From Puniceicoccaceae bacterium (GTDB lineage Bacteria; Verrucomicrobiota; Verrucomicrobiia; Opitutales; JAFGAQ01), in assembly GCA_040224245.1 (NCBI GenBank), contig JBEGIR010000050.1, forward strand, positions 1 to 64,000: a stretch of DNA of 64,000 nt, read 5' to 3'. Position numbers and translations under genes: made by a program. Under the pieces are notes generated by a model, which made no database searches, was not told the origin of the DNA, and saw only the letters and a list, made by a program, of their open reading frames with translations. The number at the start of each line of letters is the position of its first letter. Positions within the stretch are counted from its first letter, which is position 1. Shown here piece after piece: positions 42,866 through 52,318 of the stretch.

Positions 42866-44680
42866 ATGGAAAAGGGGACTCAATATCGCAACATCGCCAT
42901 CATCGCCCACGTGGATCATGGCAAAACTACGCTGGTGGATGAACTGCTCAAGCAGAGCGGCACTTTTCGCAGCAATCAGGTCGTCAACGAGCGTGTGATG
43001 GACTCCATGGATCTGGAGCGTGAAAAAGGGATCACGATCAAGGCGAAAAACACCTCGGTTCATTGGCGGGACTACGTCATCAATATTGTCGACACACCCG
43101 GACACGCGGATTTCGGTGCGGAAGTGGAGCGTGTGATGAAAATGGTGGATGGTGTGCTCATACTGGTCGACGCCTACGAGGGACCTCAGGCGCAGACTCG
43201 TTTTGTGCTGAAGAAGGCCCTTGAAAATCATCTCAAGCCCATCGTGGTGATCAATAAGATTGACCGTGAGAACAGCCAGCCCATGCAGGTGCACGACGAT
43301 GTGCTGGAGCTTTTTCTGGAGCTTGAAGCGACTGAAGATCAGTTTGGTGCACCCTTTGTGTATGGAAGTGCTCGGGATGGGTATATGGTGAACGAACCGG
43401 GAGATGAGCCACATGGCATGGAACCCCTGTTTGAGGCAATTGTTAAACACGTTCCACCTCCGGAAGTGGAGCAGGGTGCCTTTCGCATGCTGGTCTCCAA
43501 TATTGACTGGGATAATTTTGTGGGTCGTGTGGGTGTGGGGCGCGTGCTCAGTGGTTCTGTGAAAGTGGGGGACTCCCTCACTGTGATTTCCAAAAAGCAC
43601 GGGCGTTCACGGGTCAAAGTGACCAAGGTTTTTGAGTATTCGGGGGTTTCTACCCAGGATTCGGCAAGTGGCGAGGCGGGGAACATCGTGGGCATATCAG
43701 GCTTCGGTGAATTGGATATCGGGGACACGCTCTGTGCGGATCCTGAAGCGGAAGCGCTGCCATTTGTGGAAATTGATCCACCGACCATTCAAATGGAATT
43801 TGCGGTCAACGACGGACCCTTTGCGGGTCGTGATGGGAAAAAGGTGACGTCGCGTCAAATCCGTGACCGACTGTATCGAGAGGTGCAGTCGAACATCTCG
43901 ATCATTGTCGAGGATGCGCCCGAATCCGGAAAGTTTCTGGTATCCGCGCGCGGAGCGATGCAAATCGCGGTTCTGGTGGAAACCATGCGGCGCGAGGGAT
44001 TTGAAGTGCTCGTTTCACGGCCAACCGTGATTCTGAAAGAGATCGACGGGGTCAAAATGGAACCTTGGGAAACGATCTGGCTCGATATTCCGCAAACGGC
44101 AACCGGACCCGTGATGCAGCAGCTCTCGGATCGCAAGGCACAGATTCTGAACATGAGTCCGCACGCACACGGGACTACGATTGAGGCCAGTATTTCGACG
44201 CGAGGCCTGATCGGGCTTGAGACCGATCTGGTGAACCTTACCAGTGGGGAGGGAGTGATGAGTCACCTGTTTGATTGCTACAAGCCCTACCTTGGCAAAT
44301 TTACAACTCGCTCGACGGGCACCCTGGTATCGATGGATCAGGGTCAGGCGACCGCATACGCTCTCGATGCACTGCAGGACAGGGGACGGTTGTTTGTAGC
44401 GCCGGGTGATGAAGTGTATGTGGGCATGGTTGTGGGAGAGAATCCTCGCCTGCACGATTTGCCGGTCAATCCGACCAAGGGCAAGCAACTGACCAATATC
44501 CGTGCGGCTGGCAACGACAAGAGTGCAATCCTTGCACCCCCTGTGCGTTTTTCGCTTGAGCGAGCGATTGAATACATTGGCTCCGACGAATATGTGGAGG
44601 CGACTCCCAAAGTGATTCGCCTGCGCAAGCGCATTCTGGATCCCAACCTGCGCAAGCGCCTTGAGCGTCAGCAGGGTTAA
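42866..44680 (+). CDS. typA: Ribosome-associated GTPase TypA/BipA
   Basis: Translational GTPase of 604 residues that assists ribosome assembly, notably under cold or stress. The G motifs are all present: AHVDHGKTT (G1), REKGITIKAKNTS (G2), DTPGHADFG (G3), NKIDREN (G4) and YGSARDG (G5). EF-G-like domains III and V and the specific BipA C-terminal domain follow (IEASISTRGLIGLETDLVNL, TRSTGTLVSMDQGQATAYAL, FVAPGDEVYVGMVVGENPR). I prefer the ATG at 42866, which begins MEKGTQYRNIAIIAHVD; an in-frame start ten codons earlier is possible. Confidence 0.96.
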   Translation: MEKGTQYRNIAIIAHVDHGKTTLVDELLKQSGTFRSNQVVNERVMDSMDLEREKGITIKAKNTSVHWRDYVINIVDTPGHADFGAEVERVMKMVDGVLILVDAYEGPQAQTRFVLKKALENHLKPIVVINKIDRENSQPMQVHDDVLELFLELEATEDQFGAPFVYGSARDGYMVNEPGDEPHGMEPLFEAIVKHVPPPEVEQGAFRMLVSNIDWDNFVGRVGVGRVLSGSVKVGDSLTVISKKHGRSRVKVTKVFEYSGVSTQDSASGEAGNIVGISGFGELDIGDTLCADPEAEALPFVEIDPPTIQMEFAVNDGPFAGRDGKKVTSRQIRDRLYREVQSNISIIVEDAPESGKFLVSARGAMQIAVLVETMRREGFEVLVSRPTVILKEIDGVKMEPWETIWLDIPQTATGPVMQQLSDRKAQILNMSPHAHGTTIEASISTRGLIGLETDLVNLTSGEGVMSHLFDCYKPYLGKFTTRSTGTLVSMDQGQATAYALDALQDRGRLFVAPGDEVYVGMVVGENPRLHDLPVNPTKGKQLTNIRAAGNDKSAILAPPVRFSLERAIEYIGSDEYVEATPKVIRLRKRILDPNLRKRLERQQG

Positions 44681-44926
44681 GTCAGGATTACGGTTCTGAC
44701 CACAGGCAGGCGTGATTCTTCGTCTGCCGGAGCTGGACTCGGGGGTTTCGGGAGGGTCTGACTCTTATGTATGCGAAAGATTGGTCAAAGATTTGTAAAA
44801 AATCTCAAAAAGATGGATCTTTTGGCCGATCTATGCATTGCTGGGAAGCACGGCTCAAATCCATTTGTTCGCTATGTTCCCCCGACACGTCTCCCCTGTC
44901 ACCTCTACCGACCTTTATTTGACACC

Positions 44927-46171
44927 ATGATCCGGACTCACGCAGATGCGTATCATTTCCGGAGTCTCATGCAGCACCTTCCGGACGCCATCTATTTCAA
45001 GGATCGCGATTCAAAATTTGTCATCTGCAACGCGGTTCAGGTGCAGATGCTGGGGGCAGCGAGCATGGAGGATGTCATTGGGAAGAGTGATGCGGATTTT
45101 TTCGGACCTCAGCATGCGAGCAGGGCGAGGGAGGATGAGCTTCGCATCATGGAGAGTGGGCAAGCGCTGAGCAATCAAATCGAAAAAGTGGACATGCCGG
45201 ATGGCACCATTGCCTGGCACTCCACCTCCAAAGCCCCTCTGGAGGATGATGATGGCAATGTGGTTGGCATTCTCGGAGTATCGCGCAACATTACGGAGAG
45301 GAAGCGACTGCAGGATGCGCTCGAAGAGGCCAATCAGGTGATTGCGGAAACCTCCCGCAAGGCTGGCAGGTCTGAGATTGCGTCGATTGTGATTCACAAT
45401 GTTGGGAACATACTGAACAGCGTGAATGTGACGGCCACGATGATTGAAGAGTTGTCCCGCCAGTATGAAAGTCTCGATCTCGACCGACTGGCCAGCTCGA
45501 TTCGCGCGCAGCTGGAAAGCCCGGATGGAGATGCACGGGGCTATCTTGGCAAAGTCGCTACTTACATTGAAGCGGCGGGAGAACGGTATCGTCAGAGCTG
45601 TGAGGACTTTGAGCAGGAGATTGCCCGCTTGCAACAGGATGTTTCGAATATTCAGCGCATCATCATGCTGCAACAGGACATGGTGAGTTTTTGGAAGCGG
45701 GTTCAGCACCGCAGTGTTCGCAGTGTTGTTTCAGATGCACTCGAAATCAATCGCATCGCGCTGCAGCGCCACGGTGTGGTGGTGGAAGCGGATCTGGAGG
45801 AGACGGAGGAATGGCAGATTCCCGAATTTCAAACGCTTCAGATTTTGCTCAACTTTCTGAGCAATGGAAAATATGCCTTTGATGCTTCCGGCATTTTGGA
45901 TCCTTTCATTCGAATTCGTTCATGGGTGGGCGCTGAACACCTGCACCTGAGTGTGCAGGACAACGGACCGGGTGTGGACCCTGCCATCATGGACAGGATT
46001 TTTGAGTTGGGGTTCACTACCCGTGAAGGTGGCCATGGCATCGGATTGCACAGCTGTCAGATGGCTGCGAAGGAAGTGGACGGATTTATCGAGGCGAAGA
46101 GCGAAGGGATGGGCAAGGGGGCGGAGTTTGTCTTTTCGCTACCACTGACCCGTTGCAAACGTGATGAGTGA
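44927..46171 (+). CDS. PAS-domain sensor histidine kinase (HNVGN-type H-box)
   Basis: A 414-residue soluble kinase. Residues about 6-130 are a PAS domain with its C-terminal PAC segment (MQHLPDAIYFKDRDSKFVIC, then GILGVSRNITERKRL). The dimerisation helix has His157 in SIVIHNVGNILNSVNV, a variant H-box in place of HExxxP. A helical stretch follows, then the ATP-binding domain with SNGKYAFDAS, VQDNGPGVDP, FELGFTTREGGHGIGLHSCQ. The N-box Asn is displaced (NFLSNGKYAF). No membrane segment is seen, so the signal is cytoplasmic. The start at 44927 precedes the PAS domain; in-frame starts at 44771 and 44813 exist but add no domain. It overlaps the following hybrid kinase gene and must be cotranslated with it. 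Confidence 0.88.
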   Translation: MIRTHADAYHFRSLMQHLPDAIYFKDRDSKFVICNAVQVQMLGAASMEDVIGKSDADFFGPQHASRAREDELRIMESGQALSNQIEKVDMPDGTIAWHSTSKAPLEDDDGNVVGILGVSRNITERKRLQDALEEANQVIAETSRKAGRSEIASIVIHNVGNILNSVNVTATMIEELSRQYESLDLDRLASSIRAQLESPDGDARGYLGKVATYIEAAGERYRQSCEDFEQEIARLQQDVSNIQRIIMLQQDMVSFWKRVQHRSVRSVVSDALEINRIALQRHGVVVEADLEETEEWQIPEFQTLQILLNFLSNGKYAFDASGILDPFIRIRSWVGAEHLHLSVQDNGPGVDPAIMDRIFELGFTTREGGHGIGLHSCQMAAKEVDGFIEAKSEGMGKGAEFVFSLPLTRCKRDE

Positions 46172-47858
46172 GCCGATCTTCAGGTTGTTAGTGGTGGACG
46201 ACAATCCCCGGATTCACGATGACTTTCGGAAGATTTTTCGGAGTACGAAGGATACGGACGGATTTGATGCGTTGAAGCAGGAGCTTTTTGGCAGCCCTGC
46301 CCGGGTGTGCAAGGGTCATTCCTATGAGTTGGACTACCACTTGTCCGGCCAGGTTGCGCTGGATGCGGTCAAATGTGCCAATGAAGCAAATCGGCCCTAT
46401 TCGGTTGCGTTTATCGACATGCGCATGCCGGGATGGGATGGAATCGAGACAACGCTTCGGCTGTGGGAACTCGATCCCGATATCCAGATCGTGATCTGCA
46501 CGGCTTACATGGATCACAGCTGGGAGAGCATCGTACAACAGTTGGGTGAGGAACGCTCCTTCCTGATCCTGAAAAAACCCTTTGAGGTGATCGAGGTGAA
46601 GCAGCTTGCCCAAATGCTGAGTTCAAAGTGGATGGCGATGCGAACCGAGCGGGAAACGATGGCGGATCTCGGGGCTGCTCTGCGTGCGAAGGATATTTTC
46701 ATGGCGAGGGTCAGCCATGAACTGCGAACTCCGTTGCATGGCATCATCGGGGTCATTGACCTGATGAAGGAAACCCGGCTTGATGCGCAGCAACTTGAGT
46801 TTCTTCAGACCCTGAACAGTTGCGGGGAAAACCTGGACCGCATCATCGATGATATTCTCGACTATTCCGCGCTTGAAGATGGGCGCTTTCAGTTGCAGGT
46901 GCAATCGTTTGATCTCGCCGAGTTCATCGGAAGCATACGCAAACAGTTCCGCTTTGAAACGGTTTCACGCGGCATTGAGCTGCTCGTCAATCTCGATCCC
47001 AATCTTCCCCAGTGGGTCAAGGGGGATACAACCCGACTGCATCAGATTGTCGGCAATCTGCTGCGCAATGCATTCAAGTTTACCGAAGAAGGGGAGGTGA
47101 CGCTTTCGGTCCAGGTGGGCAAGCTCGAATCCGACCGCATCCGCATCGAGGTGGAGGTGTGTGACACCGGGGTTGGCATTCCCGAACCCTACATGCGCAA
47201 TTTATTTGTGCCATTCAGTCAGGCGGAGAATGTGAACCGTCGGCGTTTTGGTGGAAATGGACTGGGACTGGCAATCTGTAAGGCCATCATCGAGTCCATG
47301 GACGGCAGCATCGAGGTGAGTAGCGAAGTGGGGCTTGGAACGTCCGTGCGCTTTGAACTTTGCCTGGGACTTTGCACCGACCAGGAGTGCGCAACCTTGG
47401 GCAGCCGAAATGATACAGATGTTGTTCATCCTGCGGCACGTGGACTCAAGATTCTCGCTGTCGATGATTCCAGGACGAACCGCAAGGTCATTCAGAACCA
47501 GCTCTTCTGGCTGGGACACCGCTGCCAGGCTGTTGGTGGCTGTGAGGAGGCTCTTGAATGCCTTGCCGCGCACAGTTTTGATTTCATTTTCATGGATTGC
47601 CAAATGCCAGGCGTTGATGGATTTGAGACCACGGAACGCATACGCTCAAGTCTTCCGCAGTATCGGGATGTTCCCATTGTTGCCCTGACTGCCAATATTG
47701 ATCGTTCCACCCAGGAACGCTGCGAACGTGTGGGCATGAACGGGTTTGTCTCCAAACCGGCCCGTCGGGCGGATCTTCAGCGAAAAATTGATGAATTGAT
47801 GCATCTCGTCGGAGTACCTGGCAGTGATGTTACCCCGGGGGCCTCTGTGCAAGGTTGA
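46164..47858 (+). CDS. Hybrid signalling protein REC-HisKA-HATPase-REC
   Basis: A 564-residue soluble protein. The N-terminal receiver has LLVVDDNPRIHDDFRKIF, Asp85 in FIDMRMPGWDG, the segment IVICTAYMDHSWESI and Lys in LILKKPF. A HisKA domain has His185 in ARVSHELRTPLHG; the ATPase domain has NLLRNAFKFTEEG, CDTGVGIPEP and GGNGLGLAICKAI. A second receiver (residues about 425-545) has LAVDDSRTNRKVI, Asp478 in FMDCQMPGVDG and Lys in VSKPARR. The N-terminal receiver type is known to pair with HNVGN-type PAS kinases like the one directly upstream, which it overlaps by eight bases. Phosphate can pass from the upstream kinase to Asp85 or within the protein. No DNA-binding or output domain is visible. 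Confidence 0.93.
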   Translation: MSEPIFRLLVVDDNPRIHDDFRKIFRSTKDTDGFDALKQELFGSPARVCKGHSYELDYHLSGQVALDAVKCANEANRPYSVAFIDMRMPGWDGIETTLRLWELDPDIQIVICTAYMDHSWESIVQQLGEERSFLILKKPFEVIEVKQLAQMLSSKWMAMRTERETMADLGAALRAKDIFMARVSHELRTPLHGIIGVIDLMKETRLDAQQLEFLQTLNSCGENLDRIIDDILDYSALEDGRFQLQVQSFDLAEFIGSIRKQFRFETVSRGIELLVNLDPNLPQWVKGDTTRLHQIVGNLLRNAFKFTEEGEVTLSVQVGKLESDRIRIEVEVCDTGVGIPEPYMRNLFVPFSQAENVNRRRFGGNGLGLAICKAIIESMDGSIEVSSEVGLGTSVRFELCLGLCTDQECATLGSRNDTDVVHPAARGLKILAVDDSRTNRKVIQNQLFWLGHRCQAVGGCEEALECLAAHSFDFIFMDCQMPGVDGFETTERIRSSLPQYRDVPIVALTANIDRSTQERCERVGMNGFVSKPARRADLQRKIDELMHLVGVPGSDVTPGASVQG

Positions 47859-48248
47859 TGCATGAAGCCGGCTGTGAGTTTGGCACGTTCCACCTGGCTA
47901 GGGCATGGTGTACGCACATGCTTTTGCTTGTGAATGCATGAAGCTCCGGCACCGAAAGCGGTATCGGTTAGGCTGATTTTTTTGGCTTTGTGGATTCAAA
48001 AAGCTGAATCGATTTCCTGTTGATTTTGAGTGGGTTATATTGATTTTGTATCGGGTTTTCTACTATTTAGATTGTATGGGATTAAGAATTTTAATACAGC
48101 TTTGCCGCCCTGTTTCCGAAGCCTTGACATGCGTGTCGTTTCGTTGGAGTGTGAGGCTCCGTTCCGGTTCGGCTCCTGTCTCCTCGGATGACACTGCTTG
48201 GGTCTGAGGAATGGTTTTTCTTCTGTTAATCAGTAAGTACTTTATCGA
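47859..48248. other. Promoter and leader region of the respiratory operon
   Basis: A 390-base non-coding stretch. A weak hairpin ACCGA/TCGGT (47951-47968) followed after eight bases by seven T (47977-47983) may end transcription of the kinase operon. An AT-rich part (about 48000-48100) and TTGACA at 48124-48129 are candidate promoter elements, but no well-spaced -10 box is convincing. The leader before actA is 120 or more bases. I see no gene and no riboswitch I can name. Confidence 0.45.
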
Positions 48249-48899
48249 ATGAGTAATATTTTCCCTGAAGTTGCGAACAGGGTCCCCAAGTGGATCCTGT
48301 TTGGTCTGACGTTGAAGGTGCTCGCGATCATCGCGGGGCTTTATTATTACTTCACCCCGAGCTACTCTCGGGCAGGGTATCAACCGGTACAGCCGGTGCC
48401 ATTCGATCATGCTTTGCATGTCAATCAGGTAGGATTGGACTGTCGCTACTGTCACACGTTTGTGGATCGCTCGGAACATTCGACTATTCCAGCATCCAAT
48501 ACCTGTATGACCTGCCACTCCGTCATTAAGGCGGATTCTGAGCTTCTGGCGCCCGTGCGTGAGAGTTATCAAACTGGCGAACCCGTGCAGTGGGTGAAGA
48601 TTCACAACACTCCCGACTATGTCTATTTTAACCACTCTGTGCACGTGAATCGGGGTATCAGCTGCGTAGAGTGCCACGGTCAGGTGGACGAGATGGAGGA
48701 AGTTTTTCACGCGAAGTCCTTGACGATGGCTTTCTGTCTGGAGTGCCATCGCAATCCTGAAGATTACATCCGTCCGGTGGACAAGGTCTACGATTTGAAG
48801 TGGCAGCCAACTGATCCCGACTGGGAAACCACAGCCCAGGAGTTTGTGCACGACTGGAGGGTCATGCCGCCCGAGAGCTGCTCAGGTTGTCATCGCTAA
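48249..48899 (+). CDS. actA: ACIII subunit ActA, pentaheme cytochrome c
   Basis: Multiheme c-type cytochrome of alternative complex III, which oxidises quinol and passes electrons to cytochrome c or directly to the oxidase. The 216-residue protein has one N-terminal membrane anchor (WILFGLTLKVLAIIAGLYYY) and five CxxCH heme sites: CRYCH, CMTCH, CVECH, CLECH and CSGCH. Additional His residues for bis-His ligation (PFDHALHVNQVG, YFNHSVHVNRG) fit the pattern. The five hemes and the start of the operon identify ActA. The periplasmic heme domain faces the oxidase. Confidence 0.95.
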   Translation: MSNIFPEVANRVPKWILFGLTLKVLAIIAGLYYYFTPSYSRAGYQPVQPVPFDHALHVNQVGLDCRYCHTFVDRSEHSTIPASNTCMTCHSVIKADSELLAPVRESYQTGEPVQWVKIHNTPDYVYFNHSVHVNRGISCVECHGQVDEMEEVFHAKSLTMAFCLECHRNPEDYIRPVDKVYDLKWQPTDPDWETTAQEFVHDWRVMPPESCSGCHR

Positions 48900-48923
48900 T
48901 TTATCTAAAGGAAGTCTCAACAC

Positions 48924-51900
48924 ATGAATCAACAATCGGGACCTGAATATTGGAAGAGCTTGGACGAAAAGGTGGATTCACCGGAGTTCAAGGAATGGCT
49001 TCACCGGGAGTTTCCGGAAGGAGCCTCTGAACTCAACGGTGTGAACCGCCGTAACTTCCTGAAAGTCATGGCAGCTTCGCTGAGTCTTGCGGGTGTGGGA
49101 ATGGCCGGATGTCGCCAACCACGTCGCCACGTGCTGCCGTATGCAAAGCAACCGGAGAACGTGATCCAGGGGGTTCCCAATTTTTTCAGCTCTTCGATGC
49201 CCATGCCTTGGGGCAACATTCCGGTGATTGTCGAAAGCCACCAGGGACGCCCGACCAAGGTGGAGGGCAATCCCAGCTTCACGCGCTACCGGGGAGCAAC
49301 AGATGCTTTCACGCAGGCCAGTGTGCTCGATCTTTATGATCCAGATCGCCTCAAACGCTGCCAGCGCGGATCCAACCGCATGTCACGTCCGGAGGTGTTG
49401 GATTTCCTCAAGAACAAGAGTGACGCAATCGTGGCTGCTGGTGGCAAAGGCGTTGCCATTCTTGCAGAACCCTCTTCATCACCGGCCCGTGCCCAGCTTG
49501 TTGCAGAGCTTCAGGCAAAGGCACCTGAACTGCTTTGGGCTGAGTATGAAGCCGTTCCCACACAGGGTTTGGAAGCCGCATCGCAGCGCTATCTGAGCAA
49601 GCGCATGCGAGCAGTGCACCACCTGGATCGTGCAAAGCGGGTTCTGTCACTGGATGCGGATTTTATGGGTCTGGAACCCGACGCGATTGGTTTGAATCGC
49701 AGTTATGCCAAAGCGCGCAAGGTGCGCAGTGCAAAAGAAGCCGCGAAGATGAATCGCCTCTACTGTGTGGAGTCCAACCTGACGCTTACCGGGGCTGCCG
49801 CGGATCACCGTCTGCGACTTTCGAGTTCCCAGATTGATGTGCTCACGGCGCAGATCGCATCCATGCTTCTTGAAAAAGCGGGCTTGAATGAAGCGGCTCG
49901 ACGCCTGGCTTCGATCAGCTCCAGCGTGCGGGAATATCAGGATTGGGCACTCGCTTGTGCCGAAGATCTCTGGCAACATAAGGGCGAAGCTGTGGTCATG
50001 GTGGGGTCCCACCTCTCGGCTACCTCGCAGTTGCTTAGCGTGCTCATCAATGAAGTGCTGGGCGCGGTGGATGCGACGGTTCAGTATCTGGACGTTACCT
50101 TGCCCTATGAGAGCAAAGGCCTTCGCGAGCTGACAGATGCACTGAAGGCTGGCTCCATCAAAACGCTGGTTCTGATGGGTGGAAATCCTGTCTTTGACGC
50201 TCCGGCGGATCTGGATTTTGACCTGTTTGCGAAAACCATCGACGAGGTGATTCGATTCGCGGGTTATGCTGATGAAACCAGTGCCATCGCTTCAGTGCAG
50301 ATTGCGGCTTCGCACTATCTGGAATCATGGGGGGATGGACGCACCTACGACGGACAGTATGTTCCGGTGCAGCCGCTGATCGAGCCGCTCTATGAAACCT
50401 TCTCGGAATTGGAGTTCCTGGCACGACTTTCAGGTGCGTCCACGACAGATGCATTTGCGCTGGTGAAGCAATCTGCGAGCCGACAGGATTCCTCTCTGTC
50501 CAAAGATACCGCATTCAGCGCATTCCTGGCCGAGGGCATTTTGCCGGACTCGGGTTATGAGGCTGCAACGCTTGATACTTCGGGTGTCATCGACGCATTG
50601 ACTGACGAAATCAGTGCCATGGCGCAATTGAGCAAGCCATCTGCGGATGCGCTTGAGCTGAGGCTGGTTCCCAGCTATCACAGCTATGATGGTCGTTTTG
50701 CCAACAACGGCTGGCTGATGGAGTGCCCGGAGCCGCTGACCAAGCTGACGTGGGACAATGCGATTCTGATCAGCCCCAAGTTTGCCAAGGAACTGGAAGC
50801 TTCCACGGATCTCAAGATTTTTGCGACTCCGAGTTTTCTGAACAAGCAGGGCGTGCTGCAGCGTGAGAGTGCTATTTTTGTGAAGGGCAAAGAGTCGGCA
50901 CCGATGGCAAAACTCGTGCTAGGAGATGTCACTCTTGAGGCGCCTGTGCACGTACAGCCGGGGTTGGCCGATTATACGGTGGTGCTGAGCAAGGGATTTG
51001 GACGTTCGGTTGGCCGCATTGCGACGGGGACCGGATTTGATGCTTATCCGCTGACGACGCTGGATCATCCCAACTATCGTACCGGTGCCACACTGACGCT
51101 GACAGGGGATACATACCAGCTTGCCAATACCCAGCAACACTGGGCCATTGAAGGTCGAGCCATCGTGAGAGAAAACACGGCTGCCGACTACATCAAGGAT
51201 CCGGAATTTGTGAGCAAGATGGGTGTGGAATCCCATTCACCCAAAATTTATGGAGCGCACGACAAGCAGTCACCGGAATGGAAGGCGGTCAATACACCAC
51301 GTGGCGGTGGCATGTATGATCCACCCGATTTTACGGTCAAGGACCGCTTCCATCCAACCGACCCGGAAGCCGTCTGGAATCCACAACAATGGGGCATGAC
51401 CATCGATTTGAACACCTGCACCGGGTGCAATGCCTGTGTCGTGGCGTGTCAGAGCGAAAACAACATCCCCATCGTGGGTAAGGATCAGGTATTGCGGGGC
51501 CGCGAGATGCACTGGATTCGTCTGGATCGTTATTTTTCGTCCTATGCGAATGACAAGACGGACATCCCGGATGACGTACAGGTGACCTTTCAGGGCATGG
51601 CCTGCACACACTGTGAGCTTGCCCCCTGCGAAACCGTCTGCCCGGTGAATGCAACGGTGCACGATGAGCAGGGACTCAACGTGATGGCCTACAATCGCTG
51701 TGTGGGGACTCGCTATTGTGCGAACAACTGCCCCTACAAGGTGCGCCGCTTCAACTTTTTTGATTGGCACAAACGGGAGATCGGCAAGTTCTATCAGGGA
51801 CCTCTCGGACCCGTGGACGAACCCGAAGTACAGAACCTCGGCCGCAATCCTGATGTCACGGTGCGCATGCGCGGAGTCATGGAGAAGTGTACCTACTGCG

Positions 51901-52283
51901 TGCAGCGCATTGAAGGTGCGAAAATCCGTCAGAAATCGATCGCGAGGGATTCGGACAATGTCAAGGTTCCCGATGGCACCATCCAGACAGCCTGTCAGCA
52001 GGTCTGCCCGACCCAGGCCATTGAATTTGGTGATATCACAGACCCGGAATCGGCGGTCTATCAGGCAAAACAGTCGGACCTCAATTACAGTGTGCTCGGC
52101 TATCTGAACATCCGACCCCGCACGACCTATTTGGCGAAGCTGCGCAATCCGAATCCGGAGATGCCGGAGAAATACCGTTATGCATCGCCCTTTACCCGGA
52201 AGGAATACAAGTCGAAGTCGCACGGCGGAGACTCCCATGCCGCCCATGGTGCAGAGGTCCATGAGGCACATTCGGGCCATTAA
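48924..52283 (+). CDS. actB: ACIII subunit ActB, molybdopterin-oxidoreductase-like with iron-sulfur domain
   Basis: Large 1119-residue subunit. A twin-arginine-like signal (RRNFLKVMAASLSLAGVGMA, ending in a Cys) sits near residue 34, so the protein is exported folded. Residues about 60-780 resemble molybdopterin oxidoreductases, which in ACIII carry no molybdenum. Residues about 820-1080 form the ferredoxin domain with four Cys groups: CTGCNACVVACQSENN, CTHCELAPCETVCP, CVGTRYCANNCPYKVRR and CTYCVQRIEG with CQQVCPTQAIEF. This domain carries the iron-sulfur clusters passing electrons from quinol to ActA. A good Shine-Dalgarno AAGGAAG precedes the ATG. It follows actA by 24 bases. Confidence 0.95.
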   Translation: MNQQSGPEYWKSLDEKVDSPEFKEWLHREFPEGASELNGVNRRNFLKVMAASLSLAGVGMAGCRQPRRHVLPYAKQPENVIQGVPNFFSSSMPMPWGNIPVIVESHQGRPTKVEGNPSFTRYRGATDAFTQASVLDLYDPDRLKRCQRGSNRMSRPEVLDFLKNKSDAIVAAGGKGVAILAEPSSSPARAQLVAELQAKAPELLWAEYEAVPTQGLEAASQRYLSKRMRAVHHLDRAKRVLSLDADFMGLEPDAIGLNRSYAKARKVRSAKEAAKMNRLYCVESNLTLTGAAADHRLRLSSSQIDVLTAQIASMLLEKAGLNEAARRLASISSSVREYQDWALACAEDLWQHKGEAVVMVGSHLSATSQLLSVLINEVLGAVDATVQYLDVTLPYESKGLRELTDALKAGSIKTLVLMGGNPVFDAPADLDFDLFAKTIDEVIRFAGYADETSAIASVQIAASHYLESWGDGRTYDGQYVPVQPLIEPLYETFSELEFLARLSGASTTDAFALVKQSASRQDSSLSKDTAFSAFLAEGILPDSGYEAATLDTSGVIDALTDEISAMAQLSKPSADALELRLVPSYHSYDGRFANNGWLMECPEPLTKLTWDNAILISPKFAKELEASTDLKIFATPSFLNKQGVLQRESAIFVKGKESAPMAKLVLGDVTLEAPVHVQPGLADYTVVLSKGFGRSVGRIATGTGFDAYPLTTLDHPNYRTGATLTLTGDTYQLANTQQHWAIEGRAIVRENTAADYIKDPEFVSKMGVESHSPKIYGAHDKQSPEWKAVNTPRGGGMYDPPDFTVKDRFHPTDPEAVWNPQQWGMTIDLNTCTGCNACVVACQSENNIPIVGKDQVLRGREMHWIRLDRYFSSYANDKTDIPDDVQVTFQGMACTHCELAPCETVCPVNATVHDEQGLNVMAYNRCVGTRYCANNCPYKVRRFNFFDWHKREIGKFYQGPLGPVDEPEVQNLGRNPDVTVRMRGVMEKCTYCVQRIEGAKIRQKSIARDSDNVKVPDGTIQTACQQVCPTQAIEFGDITDPESAVYQAKQSDLNYSVLGYLNIRPRTTYLAKLRNPNPEMPEKYRYASPFTRKEYKSKSHGGDSHAAHGAEVHEAHSGH

Positions 52284-52318
52284 TGGCAAGCAGAGCATAG
52301 ACACAAGAGGATTTGATT

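Noticed and set aside
48924-52283. ActB as an active molybdenum enzyme served by the Moco operon in the same window
   Set aside because: Gene order and the iron-sulfur domain make it ACIII ActB, a family known to lack molybdopterin. The Moco operon needs another client.
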